A stretch of 64,000 nucleotides of DNA from Tricholoma matsutake (lineage: Eukaryota > Basidiomycota > Agaricomycetes > Agaricales > Tricholomataceae). Numbering within the stretch: the first letter of the stretch is position 1; each line of letters begins with the position of its first letter. Shown in pieces: positions 45,106-56,063 of the stretch. The stretch spans positions 6,014,001 to 6,078,000 of the forward strand of contig AP026544.2 in assembly GCA_026075535.2 (NCBI GenBank), written 5' to 3'. A program made the translations under genes and the position numbers. The notes beneath the pieces are model-generated. The model saw only the letters and a list, made by a program, of their open reading frames with translations, searched no databases and was not told the DNA's origin.

Positions 45106-45677
45106 GGGAACACCCCTCCACAACCACGCCCACCAAATAATTGGTGGCCGATATCGGGATAGTGACATTTTGTCGCTTCCCTCCACCTTCCCCCCGCTGC
45201 GGGGGGGACATTGTCATCGAGTGCATGCACATGTCGGCATTTGCTCGAAGGGGGGCCTCGGCCCCCCTGCCTACGGTAGTTCCGGTGAATAACCAGGTGA
45301 ACAACCAGCTACCACATCTCTGTCACTCGTGCGCAAACACAGTGATGGTCCACCCCATTCGTCTGGGGTGGTCAATCCTCGCTGGCTGGAAGTAGGCTAT
45401 CGGTTATTCCTCCCGCAAGGGGGGATTTACGGTGAATTGACACCACTGCGCCTGATCTGACTTCGGTTGGATATGTGGCCGGGGGACCGGTTGGTACCAG
45501 GGGGCGACCTAATGGCTAGCTTCGGGAGGGGGAGGCTTCCCCTCCGGATTATTGCCTTTCCTGGCTGAGAGGCCAATGTCTGTGGCACTGCCCGCCTAAA
45601 GTGGCTAAAACGAGGACCTGGGTGGGAGATGGGCGAGGGGAACGCGTAGATAGTAGTACCCTAGTTTGTACCCTGCT

Positions 45678-45719
45678 CCGCGGACTGCGATCGAGCCCCG
45701 CGTTATAAATTGTTGACCC
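45678..45719 (+). promoter_or_regulatory. N 3'-terminal tail homologous to L (stem-loop)
   Basis: Last 42 nt before the N11 tail. CGCGG (45679-45683) pairs with CCGCG (45698-45702) around a 14-nt loop, followed by TTATAAATTGTTGACCC. L14 has the same element at 63016-63057 (CGCGG 63017-63021, CCGCG 63036-63040). The closest counterpart is the shared 3' tail of LINE/SINE partners. Confidence 0.7.
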
Positions 45720-45740
45720 AAAAAAAAAAAAAAAAAAAAA

Positions 45741-45812
45741 GGAGCCAGATGAGAAAGCGTTCCATTTGTAGGTCGTCTTGCGACCGACTAGGTATGAACG
45801 GAAGAAGTTCAC
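45741..45812 (-). pseudogene. L12 ORF2, short RT piece between N11 and N12
   Basis: Encodes VNFFRSYLVGRKTTYKWNAF, the RT segment between the FDIAQFF and GVGQGSALSP motifs, isolated by two N insertions. Confidence 0.85.
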
Positions 45813-46594
45813 ATCGCTCCTTGACTTGTTACAACCACCATAAATAGTGGTAAACACCTCTGCTCAACGTTGCAAGCGACGTCGACACTTCAATTTTCGT
45901 CCGATTTTTGATCGGATCTCACCATCACGAATGCTCTCGGCGTCTCCAGGCGTGCCCTGATTTGCTAAGAGATCCGTCCATCCGATCTCCGTGGATGCCC
46001 CGGTCATTGTTTTTGACAATGGCTGCTATTCATCTCGTTCTCCTGGGCTTCGAGGATCCTGACTAGGTGAGTGTTGTCTATGAAAGAGTAGTCTAGGTCC
46101 CCCTGGGGGCTTAGAGTGGGTGTGGGATGCCTGCTTCAACGCTCGCCCAAGTCGTCACACTCGTCTAGGTGGGGGAGGTCTGGCTTAGGGAGGAGGGACA
46201 TTATCACTGGACTGCTGGTCATCTGGGAGGCTTCCAGCCTCCATGCTCTGTGAGTTTCTACTACTAGAGACATGCTATACTGACTACCCGCTGGAATACA
46301 CCATCGTTAAAAGGGGCCGGGCGATGGTGCCCCCTAGCGGCTAGGCCTACACCTTGGTGGCCGCTTCTCACCACCATCCCTCTACCTCCGGTGCTCACTC
46401 TCCTAGGGTGGCATGACCCGGGTTCAATCTTCTCCCACTAGGCAGCAGGATGTGCGGCTTGCTCGCCCCCTCGGAGCGTTCGGAGGCTGTATCGGGTGGA
46501 CCCGGAATATAGATAAGGGACCAGTCGTTATCGATTCCACGCTGCGTATTTTGATTCCTACCATCATCTACTAGCACTAACACACACACTCTCG

Positions 46595-47386
46595 ATGCCC
46601 AAACGGCGAACCAGAGACCAACCACCACATCGGGGTCTACGCGACCCCGTTTTGATCATGGGCGACATCTTTGATGATGGCGTCCAAGACTACGACACCC
46701 GGTTCGTCCAAGACAAATCGGAGGTAGCAGCTGCTTTCAGGGCAGCTAGAGATCTATGGGCCGGGGAAGACCTCTCCGACCCTAACGATGATGATGACGA
46801 TGACTCTCTTGCCATGCAGGAGGCTCTCGCTTTCGCCGAGGGGGGGCCTAGGCTCTCCTCGAGGAAAACGATCGATCGTGTACGATGGGCACTTGGTGTC
46901 GACGTCGAACACAAGCGCTGGGCTCGTAGCCTCCCTAAGGAGGATATGTATTCACAGGAGCTCGGTATCGCTGAGCTCCTTTATCCGGAGGCATCCCCTG
47001 CCCCGCTACCGCCTTGGCCCCCCATCCCCAAGCTGGTGGAGGACGAAGTGCCGTTATCTAGGGATCAGAGGTTGGAAATCAAAGCCACCTCCGATGCCAT
47101 GCTACATCTACTGGACATGATGACCTCCTTTGTAGGTACCGTCCGAGTATCCGCAGTTCCTCTCAACGACAGGAACTCTTGGCGTCAGATGGCGTGGGAG
47201 CTCTTCACCACCACCTGGCGATTTTCAGGGAGCATGATGGAGTCGCTTCGCGCGGCATCAGCTCCCCTTGACCTTACGTCTCCGGCAGCCTTCCAGGCTT
47301 CCTACGCGGCGATGCAGGCGGCTCAGTCTGCTCCACCAGCAGCAGGGCCTCCAACCGAGGAACCCTTGTCCCCGGAACGGCGTTGA
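46595..47386 (+). CDS. N-element protein, 263 residues, lacks Arg-rich tail
   Basis: MPKRRTRDQPPHRGLRDPVL, acidic DDDDDD run, SQELGIAELLYPE, PKLVEDEVPLS, FVGTVRVSAVPL, WRQMAWELFTTTWRFSG, LDLTSPAAFQASYAA, then PERR-stop. The TGA at 47384-47386 sits where an Arg codon is expected, and Arg/Pro codons continue after it in frame. So the basic tail appears to have been lost by CGA to TGA. Otherwise intact. Confidence 0.85.
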   Translation: MPKRRTRDQPPHRGLRDPVLIMGDIFDDGVQDYDTRFVQDKSEVAAAFRAARDLWAGEDLSDPNDDDDDDSLAMQEALAFAEGGPRLSSRKTIDRVRWALGVDVEHKRWARSLPKEDMYSQELGIAELLYPEASPAPLPPWPPIPKLVEDEVPLSRDQRLEIKATSDAMLHLLDMMTSFVGTVRVSAVPLNDRNSWRQMAWELFTTTWRFSGSMMESLRAASAPLDLTSPAAFQASYAAMQAAQSAPPAAGPPTEEPLSPERR

Positions 47387-47827
47387 CGTCCTCGTGGCCC
47401 CCGCCAACGACCACACCGAGCTTGAAGAAGGGGACCCCCCCTTCTCTTCACCGCCCACCAGGGCTGTTGTCGGGATGGTGACAATATGTCGCCGCCCTTT
47501 ACCTTCCCCCCACTGCGGGGGGGATGATGTCACCGAGTGCATGCTCAGAGTAGCATTTGCTCGAGGGGGGGGCCTCGACCCCCTACCTACAGTAGCTCCG
47601 GTGAATAACCAGCTGCCTCGTCACTGTCACTTGTGCGTGGACACAGTGATGGTCCACCTCACTCACCTGGGGTGGTCAATCCTCGTTGTCTGGTGAAAGA
47701 CGGTTACTCTTCCTGCAAGGGAGGACTTACAGTGAACTGACACTGCTTGCGCCTGATCTGACTTCGGTCAGATATGTGGCCGGGGGGACCGAGATAGCAC
47801 CAGACGGCGAACTAACGGCTAGCCTTT

Positions 47828-47849
47828 GTAGGGGGGGCCCCTCCCCTAC
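47828..47849 (+). other. GC hairpin upstream of UGAGAG hairpin (N12)
   Basis: GTAGGGG-GGGCCCCT-CCCCTAC. In other N copies the equivalent is GGAGGGG...CCCCTCC (N1, 1319-1339): a U-A to G-C exchange at the second pair. Confidence 0.6.
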
Positions 47850-47865
47850 AGATTATTGCCTTTCC

Positions 47866-47879
47866 TGTCTGAGAGGACA
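47866..47879 (+). promoter_or_regulatory. UGAGAG hairpin, third stem version (UGUC/GACA)
   Basis: TGTC-TGAGAG-GACA in N12. Compared with N1 (TGGC/GCCA) one G-C pair became U-A on both sides; the loop is unchanged. Confidence 0.72.
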
Positions 47880-48044
47880 ACGCTGGTACGCCCGCCATAA
47901 TGTGGCTTCTGCAAGGGACCTGGTGTGGGATGCAGACATAGGGAATGCGTAGTCTTAGTAGTACCTTGTTTGTATCTTGACCCGCGGACTGCGATCGAGC
48001 CCCGCGTTATAAATTGTTGACCCCAAAAAAAAAAAAAAAAAAAA

Positions 48045-49906
48045 CGGAAGAAGTTCACTACTTGCGCAGGAAACCCCGACCGCGAGATGATCTCCAACAG
48101 AACCTGGTGGTTCAAGGAGGGGAAGAATTGAGCGATGTCGAAAGCGACAACGCTTGTTTTAAGCCCTTTGGCCCATCCTGCTCTGACGAGGTGGGTAAGG
48201 TAAATACCTGCATCCTCAGTGGAACGCTGGGCGACGCCTCCGAACTGATTTTGTTCGAAGGCCTCGTGTGCGACACCGTCGAACTGAAGTCGCCTGGACA
48301 ACATCTTTTCGACTAACTTGCCCAGAGTGTTCAGTAGCACAATAGGCCTGAACGACTTAGGGGTAGAATAATTGGGTTTCCCTGGTTTCGGGATAATTAC
48401 CGACAGGGACTCCTTGAAGTGCGCTGGCCAGTGGCCAGCAGTGATGCACGCCTCAGCAATGCGGGTGATGAGCCCTGCCACTTCTGGGTTGCTACACCAG
48501 TGTTTTAGGTGCGACCACATAACATGATCGGGACCTGGAGCGGAACGGGAAGAACACGCGTTAAGCGCTTCTTTCATTTCCGTGACGGAGAAAGGGATCC
48601 AGGCCCTTTCAGGCACCGGATCAAGTTCCTTGAGTATGCTCAGATCGATTGCTCGATCAGATGCGGCGTTATAGGACCCATCAAGGGCAGCCCACAGAGA
48701 ATCCAGATCGTTGCACGGTTCTCCCCGATAGGAGATAGCCTCGTACGATGGGAGGTTGCGTTGACGAGTCCAGGACATCAGATCCCAGGGTTGTCTATTC
48801 ATCGTAGCCACTTCCTGGATATGGTCATCGAAAAAGTCGCGCTTTGCGTGTCGCATGACTTTCCTATAGAGCTTCCAGTCCCCCTCATCACGAGAGGCTC
48901 TGTAAGCATCTAGAGCACCACTGCATTCGTCTGTCCACCAGCCTTTGGACGACTTGCCGAGGCGAGATTCCTTGGCATGGTTTTCCCATGCCTTGTTTAA
49001 GATCGTTGATATCGCCGAAACGACTTCATCGATCTCTGCCGAGGTATCTCTGTGCCAATTTAGCCACGGAGTTAAAGCGGAGGAGACAGCATCCCGATAG
49101 GATGCTTCCTCCTTGGATCCTTTTTTGATGGACCACTTGGTAACCGGAACCAAAGATCCCGGGCCAGGTAGTATTAACGTCAGAGGGGCGTGGTCAGACG
49201 TTCCCCTGGCTTCAGGTACAATCTCGCAGTACAGTACAAATCTGAGATCTGTAGGTACGAACATCAGGTCGATCACCGTGGGGTGAAGGCCCTGTTGTGG
49301 GGGGAAGTGGGTGGGGCCCTCCACTACTGGTAGGGCTCTGGTCAGGCCTAGTGCCGTAGCCGTTTCCACTAAGTGGTCAGCATGGATGGAGTGTTCAGGC
49401 CCCTGGGAGTCCCAGGAGGCGTGTCTCACGTTGAAATCGCCACACATGAAGTGTAAGCGTGGGATCGTCATGACGTTCTCAAATAGGAGCGTGATGGCAG
49501 AGTGTTGGCTGTCCGAGTATACGTTAGCGAGTAGCATGACATCCTCCCCTACTCCCAATGAGAATAGAAGGATGTCACGATTATCGATAAGGTCTCGTCT
49601 GAGACCTGGTCTTAAGTTAGCGATGCTATTCGCAAAGTAGACGGCAACGCGTGGAGGGGACTCAATACCCGAGGGGCGCACTAACGTTCCCCAATCTGGG
49701 CTCATTGGTGCGCCTATAACTTCTTCCCCTTCCCTGTTGTGGGCAGAAGGGGCGTATCTTATTAATCGCCACGGAGGCTCTTGGATGAAAAGCAAATCAT
49801 AGTCATCTATAAGGTCTGCCAGTAACGAGTCCATGTATCCCCAATTACGGTTAACATTCTGACTAAATATACGCAACTGCGGTGTAGATCTAAGTCTATC
49901 CCTCAT
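48045..49906 (-). CDS. L12 ORF2, endonuclease and RT first half (partial, intact frame)
   Basis: From the ATG at 49906, about 620 codons without a stop. Endonuclease: FSQNVNRNWGY, FIQEPPW, FMCGDFNVRHASWD, SDHAPLTLIL. Linker KKGSKEEASYRD. RT start: LSVIIPKPGKPNYSTPKSFRPIVLLN, FDIAQFFPSLNH, FPAQVVNFFR. Cut by N12 and resumed at 45812. The ORF2 of L12 shows no stop before its broken 3' edge, so L12 was probably coding when hit. Confidence 0.88.
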
Positions 49907-51181
49907 TTACGTTCGGCCACCGCGTCCTGCGGGATGGTGAGTAGGAGGAGAGCGAGAGTTGCGCCTGACACTCACCTCGTCGTAGCGAGCTTTGATCCAA
50001 TCACGGTCAAAGCGATGTCGCCAGAAATTGCATCGACGATCGTCGGATGCGTGATTCTTCCGGCAGTTGATGCACCTAGCCGGGTGAGGACAGGCTGCCC
50101 CCTCTGGGGTAGCTGGGACAGGAGGGTTTGCCTTGGTGTTTCCCTTACAACACCCTGCAAGGGCACGATGGTGCTCCTTACGGTGTGGGCCTGCACAGAT
50201 CAGACACTTGGTCTGTGGAGCTCTGCATGCCGGGGTGGGGTGGCCCCACTTCCCGCACCGTTGGCAAAGAGGCAGTCCAGGGTTCGCCCTGGCAGCCCTA
50301 ACATAAGCAACGTAGCGTCCAAATTGGACGCCTCGACCGATAAGAGCCTTGGCTCGTGCACTGCTGACTGAGTCAGCGATGTTGAGATACACGGTGCACG
50401 TATCCGACATTTTCGAATTGCGTACAACCCGGGGAGGGACTTGGAGCACTGTGAGGTCCGATATTCCGGACTTTCCCAAGTGTGCAATGATGACATCAGG
50501 CGTCAAGGCCTTGTCGTTAGCGATAAACGGCACATCAACCAACTTGAGGTACGATGTGGAGGTGGGTAGCGCTGCGTCTACTTGCAGTGCGTAAGGGAAC
50601 GCCTTATGGGCGGCCTCCTTGAAACAACGAAGATCCTCCTCAGAGGCAACGACGTCTGTAGCTACTGATATGTTACCAGCGTGCATTGATGCGGACTGGG
50701 CCACCAATTTGGAGTGGTGCAGTCCGAGAGTGATCCGGACATGGTCCAGGAAGTCAGCTGGGTTCGTCTCCGCCCCGAGGGGGGGACGAACGTGAACAAG
50801 GACCTGTCGTCTCGACGGTCCGTGTACGGTAGGTGAAGGCTTGGACGCCTTCGGTTTAGATGGACCTACATGCTGCTGTATGTCAGCCAGCTTGTCGGTT
50901 GGAAGCTCAGGGAAGGCCTTGGCTAGACGCACAAGGCCATCCATGGATGTGTTAGGTGTTCGCCCCCCTGGGAAGCGAGCAACCTGAGCGAAGGTTCCCC
51001 TGCCCGAAGGCCTGGTGGACCAGTTCACGGGGGGAGGTGGTCCTCGACCCCATGATGTAGAGACGCCCCCTGTTGGGGGTTTTGGAAGAGGTCGAGCCCC
51101 TTTCAGGCCTCGAGTCCTCGAAGATTTGTGAGGGGGGGGGCGTTGCCCATCCCATCCCTCCAGGTAGTCCACATTGGGATT
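49907..51181 (-). pseudogene. L12 ORF1, C-terminal part
   Basis: From VDYLEGWDGQRPPPHKS through the central block and three knuckles (CQRCGKWGHPTPAC; CLICAGPH...CC; CINCRKNH...C) to GRGGRT-stop. Open frame. The N-terminal part is beyond N13. The TAA at 49907-49909 abuts the ORF2 ATG. Confidence 0.87.
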
Positions 51182-51812
51182 TTTTTTTTTTTTTGGATCA
51201 GAATTTATAACGCGGGGCTCGAGCGCAGTCCGCGGAGCAAGGTACAAACTTGGGTACTACTTTATCTATGTGTTCCCCTCGCCCATCTCCCACTCAGGTC
51301 CCCGTTTTAGCCACCTTTAGGCGGGCAGTTCCACAGACGTCGGCCTCTCAGCCAGGAAAGGCAATAATCTGGAGGGGGCGCCCCCCCTCCCGAAGTTAGC
51401 CATTAGATCGCCCCCTGGAGCAAATGGTCCCCCAGCCACATGTCCAACCGAGGCCAGACCAGGCGCAGCAGTGTTAATTCACCGTAAATCCCCCCTTGCG
51501 GGAGGAATAACCGTCTGCGTTTTTCCAGCCAACGAGGATTGACCACCCCAGACGAATGAGGTGGACCATCACCGTGTTGTGCACAAGTGACAGTAACAAG
51601 GCGGGTGGTTGTTCACCTGGTTATTCACCGTGACCGCCGTAAGTAGGGGGCCGAGACCCCCCTCGAGCAAATGCACCCATGTGCACGCACTCGATGACAT
51701 CGTCCCCCCCGCAGTGGGGGGAAGGTATAGGGAAGCGACACCATGTCACCATCCCGATAGTGGCCACCAATTACTTGGTGGCCGTGAACGTAGAGGGGGA
51801 TAGCCCCCTGTA

Positions 51813-52325
51813 CTAGTTGCGGCGCTGCTGTCCACGAGGACCTCGAGGACGACGGCGCTGTGCTGGGGACGAGGGTTCCCCAGATTGAGGCTCTGATTGA
51901 GCGGTGTGCACCGCCGCGTAGGAAGCCCGGAAGGCTGCCGGAGACGTGAGGTCAAGAGGTGTCGGAACGGCTGCTAGTTCCGCCGACATCGTCTCAGACA
52001 GTCGCCAGGTGGTCGTGAATAACTCCCAGGCCATTTGGCGCCATGCGTTCCTCTCTGCAGGGGGAACGGTGGATGTACGGACGGTACCAACGAACATGGT
52101 CATCGCGTCGAGTTGGTGTAGCATGGCATGAGAGGTGGCTTCGATTTCCAGCCTCTCATTCACTGATAACGGCACCTCGTCCTCCACCAGCTCAGGGATG
52201 GGGGGCAAAGGCGGTAACGGGGCAGGGGATGCCTCCGGATAGAAGAGCTCAGCAATGCCGAGCTCCTGAGTGTACATGTCCTCGCGTTCGAGACTGCGAG
52301 TCCATCGTTTATGTGCGACATGGAC
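51813..52325 (-). pseudogene. N13 ORF, C-terminal piece
   Basis: From HVAHKRWTRSLERED through TQELGIAELFYPE, WRQMAWELFTTTW, LDLTSPAAF to the Arg-rich tail. Frame intact; separated from the start by N14. Confidence 0.85.
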
Positions 52326-54190
52326 ACCATCGCTCCTTGACTTGTTACAACCACCATAAATAGTGGTAAACACCTCTGCTCAACGTTGCACGCAACGTCG
52401 ACACTTCAATTTTTGTCCGATTTTCGATCGGATTTCGCCATCACGAACGCTCTCGGCGTCTCCAGGCCTGCCCTGATTTGCTAAGAGATCCGTCCATCCG
52501 ATCCCCGGGGATGCCCCAGTCATTGTTTTTGACAATGACTGCTATTTGTCTCGTTCCCCTGTGCTTCGAGGATCCTGGCTAGGTGAGTGGTGTCTATGAA
52601 AGAGTAGTCTGGGTCCCTATGGGGGCTTAGAGTGGGTGTGGGATGCCTGCTTCAACGCTCGCCCAAGTCAACGCACTCGTTTAGTTGGGGGAGGTCTGGC
52701 TCAGGGGGAGGGACATCGTTACTGGACTGCTGGTCGTCTCTGGGGCTTCCAACCTCCATGCTATGTGAGTCACTACTACTAGGGACAAGCTACACTGACT
52801 ACCTGTTGGAATACACCATCGCTAAAAGGGGCCGGGTGACGGTGCCCCCTGATAGCTAGGTCGATGCTCTGGTGGCCGCATTTCACCACCGACTCCTCAC
52901 CTCCGGTGCTCACTCCTCTGGGGTGTTATGACCCGGGTTCAATCTTCTCCCACCAGGCAACAGGATGCGCGGCCTGTTCGCCCCCTCGGAGCGTTTGGAG
53001 GCTGTATCGGGTGGACCTGGAACTGAGACAAGGGGCCATCTGTTATCGATCTTACCCTACGTACTTTGACTGTTCTCGTCATTTACCTGTGCTAACTCAC
53101 TCTCAATGCCCAAACGGCTGAACAGAGACCAAACCACACACTGGGGCCTTCACGACCCCACCTTGATTACGGGTGACATCGTTGGTGATGATGCCCAAGA
53201 CTACGACACCCAGTTCTCACAGAACAAACTGGAGGTAGCAGCTGCCCTAGGCAGTTTGAGATCTGTGGGCTGGGGAGAACCTCCCTGACCCTGACGACTA
53301 CGAGGACTTTCTTGCTAGGCAGGAGGCCCTCGCTTACACTGCACGCTGCGTATTTCGATCACTAGCATCATATACCAGTACTAACTTGCTCCTGATGCCC
53401 AAGCGGACAACCAGAGACGATCGTTCCAACGATCCTACGCCTCCGGCAGCTGTCCCAGCTTCCTGTGTGGCGATGCCAACAGCTCTAGCAGAGCTTCAAT
53501 CTGGGGAACCCTCGTTCCCAGTACAGTGCCGTCATCATCACAGATGGCCGTGCCACTACTCGTGTGGGGCATTCCGCTCCACACCCATCACCGCCAGTCC
53601 GCTGGCTGCTGTCAGGTTGGTGACAAATGTCGCTGCCCTTTACGTTCTCCCTGCTGCGGGGGGGAAACTGTTATCGAGTGCATGTGCTTGCAGTGCATTT
53701 GCTCGAGGGGGGCCTTGGCCCCCTGCCTACGACGGTTCCGGTGAATAACCAGGTGAACAACCAGCCGCCACATTACTGTCACGCGTGCATTACACGGTGA
53801 TGGTCCACCTCATTTGTCTGGGGTGGTCAATCCTCATTGGCTGGGAGTATGCAGACGGTTATTCCTCCCGCAAGGGGGGATTTACAGTGAATTAACACGG
53901 CTGTGCCTGATCTGACTTCGGTTGGATATGTGGCTGGGGGACCGCTTCGCACCAGCTGACGATCTAATGGCTAGCTTCGGGAGGGGGTCTCCCCCTCCAG
54001 ATTATTGCCTTTCCTGGCTGAGAGGCCAACGTCTGTGGCACTGCCCGCCTAAAGTGGCTAAAACGAGGACCTGGGTAGGATATGGGTGAGGGGAAGCGTA
54101 GTTATAGTAGTACCCAAGTTTGTATCCTGCTCCGCGGACTGCGATCGAGCCCCGCGTTATAAATTGTTGACCCAAAAAAAAAAAAAAAAA
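52326..54190 (+). mobile_element. N14: short-subfamily N element, plus strand
   Basis: 1.865 kb with both termini, A17 tail. TSD ATGTGCGACATGGAC at 52311-52325 and 54190-54204 (the leading A is shared with the tail). The broken ORF is the same as in N5 and N10, so this copy was inserted after the ORF was already lost. Confidence 0.94.
53106..53547 (+). pseudogene. N14 broken ORF (short-subfamily)
   Basis: MPKRLNRDQTTHWGLHDPTL, 1-nt deletion (GSLRSVGWG), stop after GEPP, second leader/start segment at ~53340-53410, then the LDLTSPAAF-region remnant. Confidence 0.83.
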
Positions 54191-54501
54191 TGTGCGACAT
54201 GGACGTCCTGCGCCCACAGCACACGGTCGATCATTTGCCTCGAGGCCAGCTTGGGGCTGCTCTCGGCGTAATTGAGGGCCTCTTGCATAGCAAGAGAGTC
54301 CTCGTCATCCTCAGGGTCGGAGAGGTCTTCTCCAGCCCATAGATCTCTAACTGCCCGTAGGGCAGTAGCTACATCCGGATCGTCCTGATCGTACCGGGTG
54401 TCGTAGTCTTGGACGCCATCGTCGTAGATGTCGCCCGTAATCAGGGAGGGGTCATGTAGACCCCAGCGTGGAGTTTGGGCTCTAGTTCGCCGTTTAGGCA
54501 T
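54191..54501 (-). pseudogene. N13 ORF, N-terminal piece
   Basis: MPKRRTRAQTPRWGLHDPSL to WAQDVHVAH, then the N14 insertion. The acidic segment (DLSDPEDDEDS) is present. Frame intact with the piece at 51813-52325. Confidence 0.85.
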
Positions 54502-55284
54502 TGAGAGGGGAAGTTAGTGCTAGTAGGTGATAGTAGAAATCAAGATATGTAGCGTGCCATCGATAACAGTTGGTCCCTTATCTCTATTCCGGGTCCACCC
54601 GATACTGCCTCCGAACGCTCCGAGGGGGGGACAGGCCGCACATCCTGTAACCCAGTGGGAGAAGATTGAACCCGGGTCATACCACCCTAGAAGAGTGAGC
54701 ACCGGAGGTAGAGAGTTGGTGGAGAGTGGCGGCCACCAAGGTGTCGACCTAGCCGCCAGGGGGCACCATCGCCCAGCCCCTTTTAACGATGGTGTATTCC
54801 AACGGGTAGTCAGTGTAGCATGTCTCTAGTAATAGAAACTCACAGAGCATGGAGGCTAGAAGCCTCCCAGACAACTAGCAATCCAGTGATAACGTCCCTT
54901 CTCCCTAAGCCAGACCTCCCCCAACTAAACGAGTGTGTCGACTTGGGCGAGCGTTGAAGCAGGCATCCCACACCCACTCTAAGCCCCCATAGGGACCCAG
55001 ACTACTCTTTCATAAATGACACTCACCTAGTCAGGATCCTCGAAGCCCAGGAGAACGAGACAGATAGCAGCCATTGTCAAAAACAATGACCGGGGCATCC
55101 ACGGAGATCGGATGGACGGATCTCTTAGCAAATCAGGGCAGGCCTGGAGACGCCGAGAGCGTTCGTGATGGTGAAATCCGATCGAAAATCAGATAAAAAT
55201 TGAAGTGTCGACGTCGCGTGCAACGTTGAGCAGAGGTGTTTACCACTATTTATGGTGGTTGTAACAAGTCAAGGAGCGTTTTTC

Positions 55285-55934
55285 TCCACATTGGGATTGT
55301 TGGTGACCGTGCCCGACCTAGGTCGTTTACTGCCCCCTGCAATTCTATCTATTGCTCCCCGGAGCAAAGAGCTCCCCGAGTCGCGATCTATGCCAGCCTC
55401 GGCAGCTGCTACCAGCACCGAGCCCAGACGTTCTGCTATAAGCTGCCGGTCTTCAGCAGTGGGTCGTCGAGATCCCGTCCTGTTGAGGACAACACGGAAT
55501 CCTCCAGCGTACTCTCCCAGGTCTTTGGCAAAGGTCTGGGGTCCACTCCAGTCGTCGCTAGCCATCTCCGTGTCCTGAATGACGTGGGTAGAGAGATTAT
55601 CGGCCACTTCATCAGCCCACGAGGCAGGTGTAGAAGGGGTAGCCGGAGGTGCAGGAGACGCAGTCGCATCCCTGGAAGATAACGCTGGCACGCTGAAACG
55701 CTGTGCTCACGGAGTGACGATGCCCGCCCCATAGGGGGAGGGGGTTGGAGAGCCTCTTTGGGTCCTGTGAGGACCCACTGAGGGTGCATTCTGTGTGGAT
55801 CTGCGGCTCTCTTCGAGCCGCAGAGAGTCAATTGGATCGTCGCCAGGAGTTCTGGGCATACCGGATCTGGAAGGTCTCCCCTCGTCCATCGCTTCGCCCG
55901 ATCTCCCCCCTTTTCTGGAATATGATTCTGACAT
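55285..55934 (-). pseudogene. L12 ORF1, N-terminal part
   Basis: MSESYSRKGGRSGEAMDEG to NPNV at the N13 insertion. One TGA at 55707-55709, at a CGA position of intact copies. The leader and 5' terminus run to ~56063. Confidence 0.87.
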
Positions 55935-56063
55935 GCGTTGGTAAGACGCTGGTTATACCGGATCACTAGGATCGAGGACGGATTGAGCTGCAAAAGTGAG
56001 AAACGGTGTCGACGAAGTTTTTTGTGGCTGTGCACGTCACGGTAACAAGACAAGAAGCGACGT

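Larger units (their letters stand above)
43483..45740 (+). mobile_element. N11: full-length N element, plus strand, 280-aa subfamily
   Basis: Leader to 44262, ORF 44263-45105, 3' UTR, A21 tail 45720-45740. TSD GGAGCCAGATGA at 43471-43482 and 45741-45752 (left copy preceded by AAA). Confidence 0.94.
45813..48044 (+). mobile_element. N12: full-length N element, plus strand, distinct subfamily
   Basis: Leader to 46594, ORF 46595-47386, 3' UTR, A20 tail 48025-48044. TSD AACGGAAGAAGTTCAC (left 45797-45812, right ending 48058). Its 3' UTR differs most from other N copies, which makes it informative for covariation. Confidence 0.94.
51182..55284 (-). mobile_element. N13: full-length N element, minus strand, split by N14
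   Basis: Pieces 51182-52325 and 54191-55284. TSD TCCACATTGGGATT at 51168-51181 and 55285-55298, in L12 ORF1. 5' terminus near 55279. Same subfamily as N2. Confidence 0.92.
42546..56063 (-). mobile_element. L12: LINE, minus strand, 5'-complete, split by N11-N14
   Basis: Pieces 42546-43482, 45741-45812, 48045-51181 and 55285-56063. Has the leader, ORF1 (one nonsense codon) and ORF2 to just before RNase H, all otherwise in frame. The 3' end is absent: at 42546 it abuts N10 without a TSD. Confidence 0.9.
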
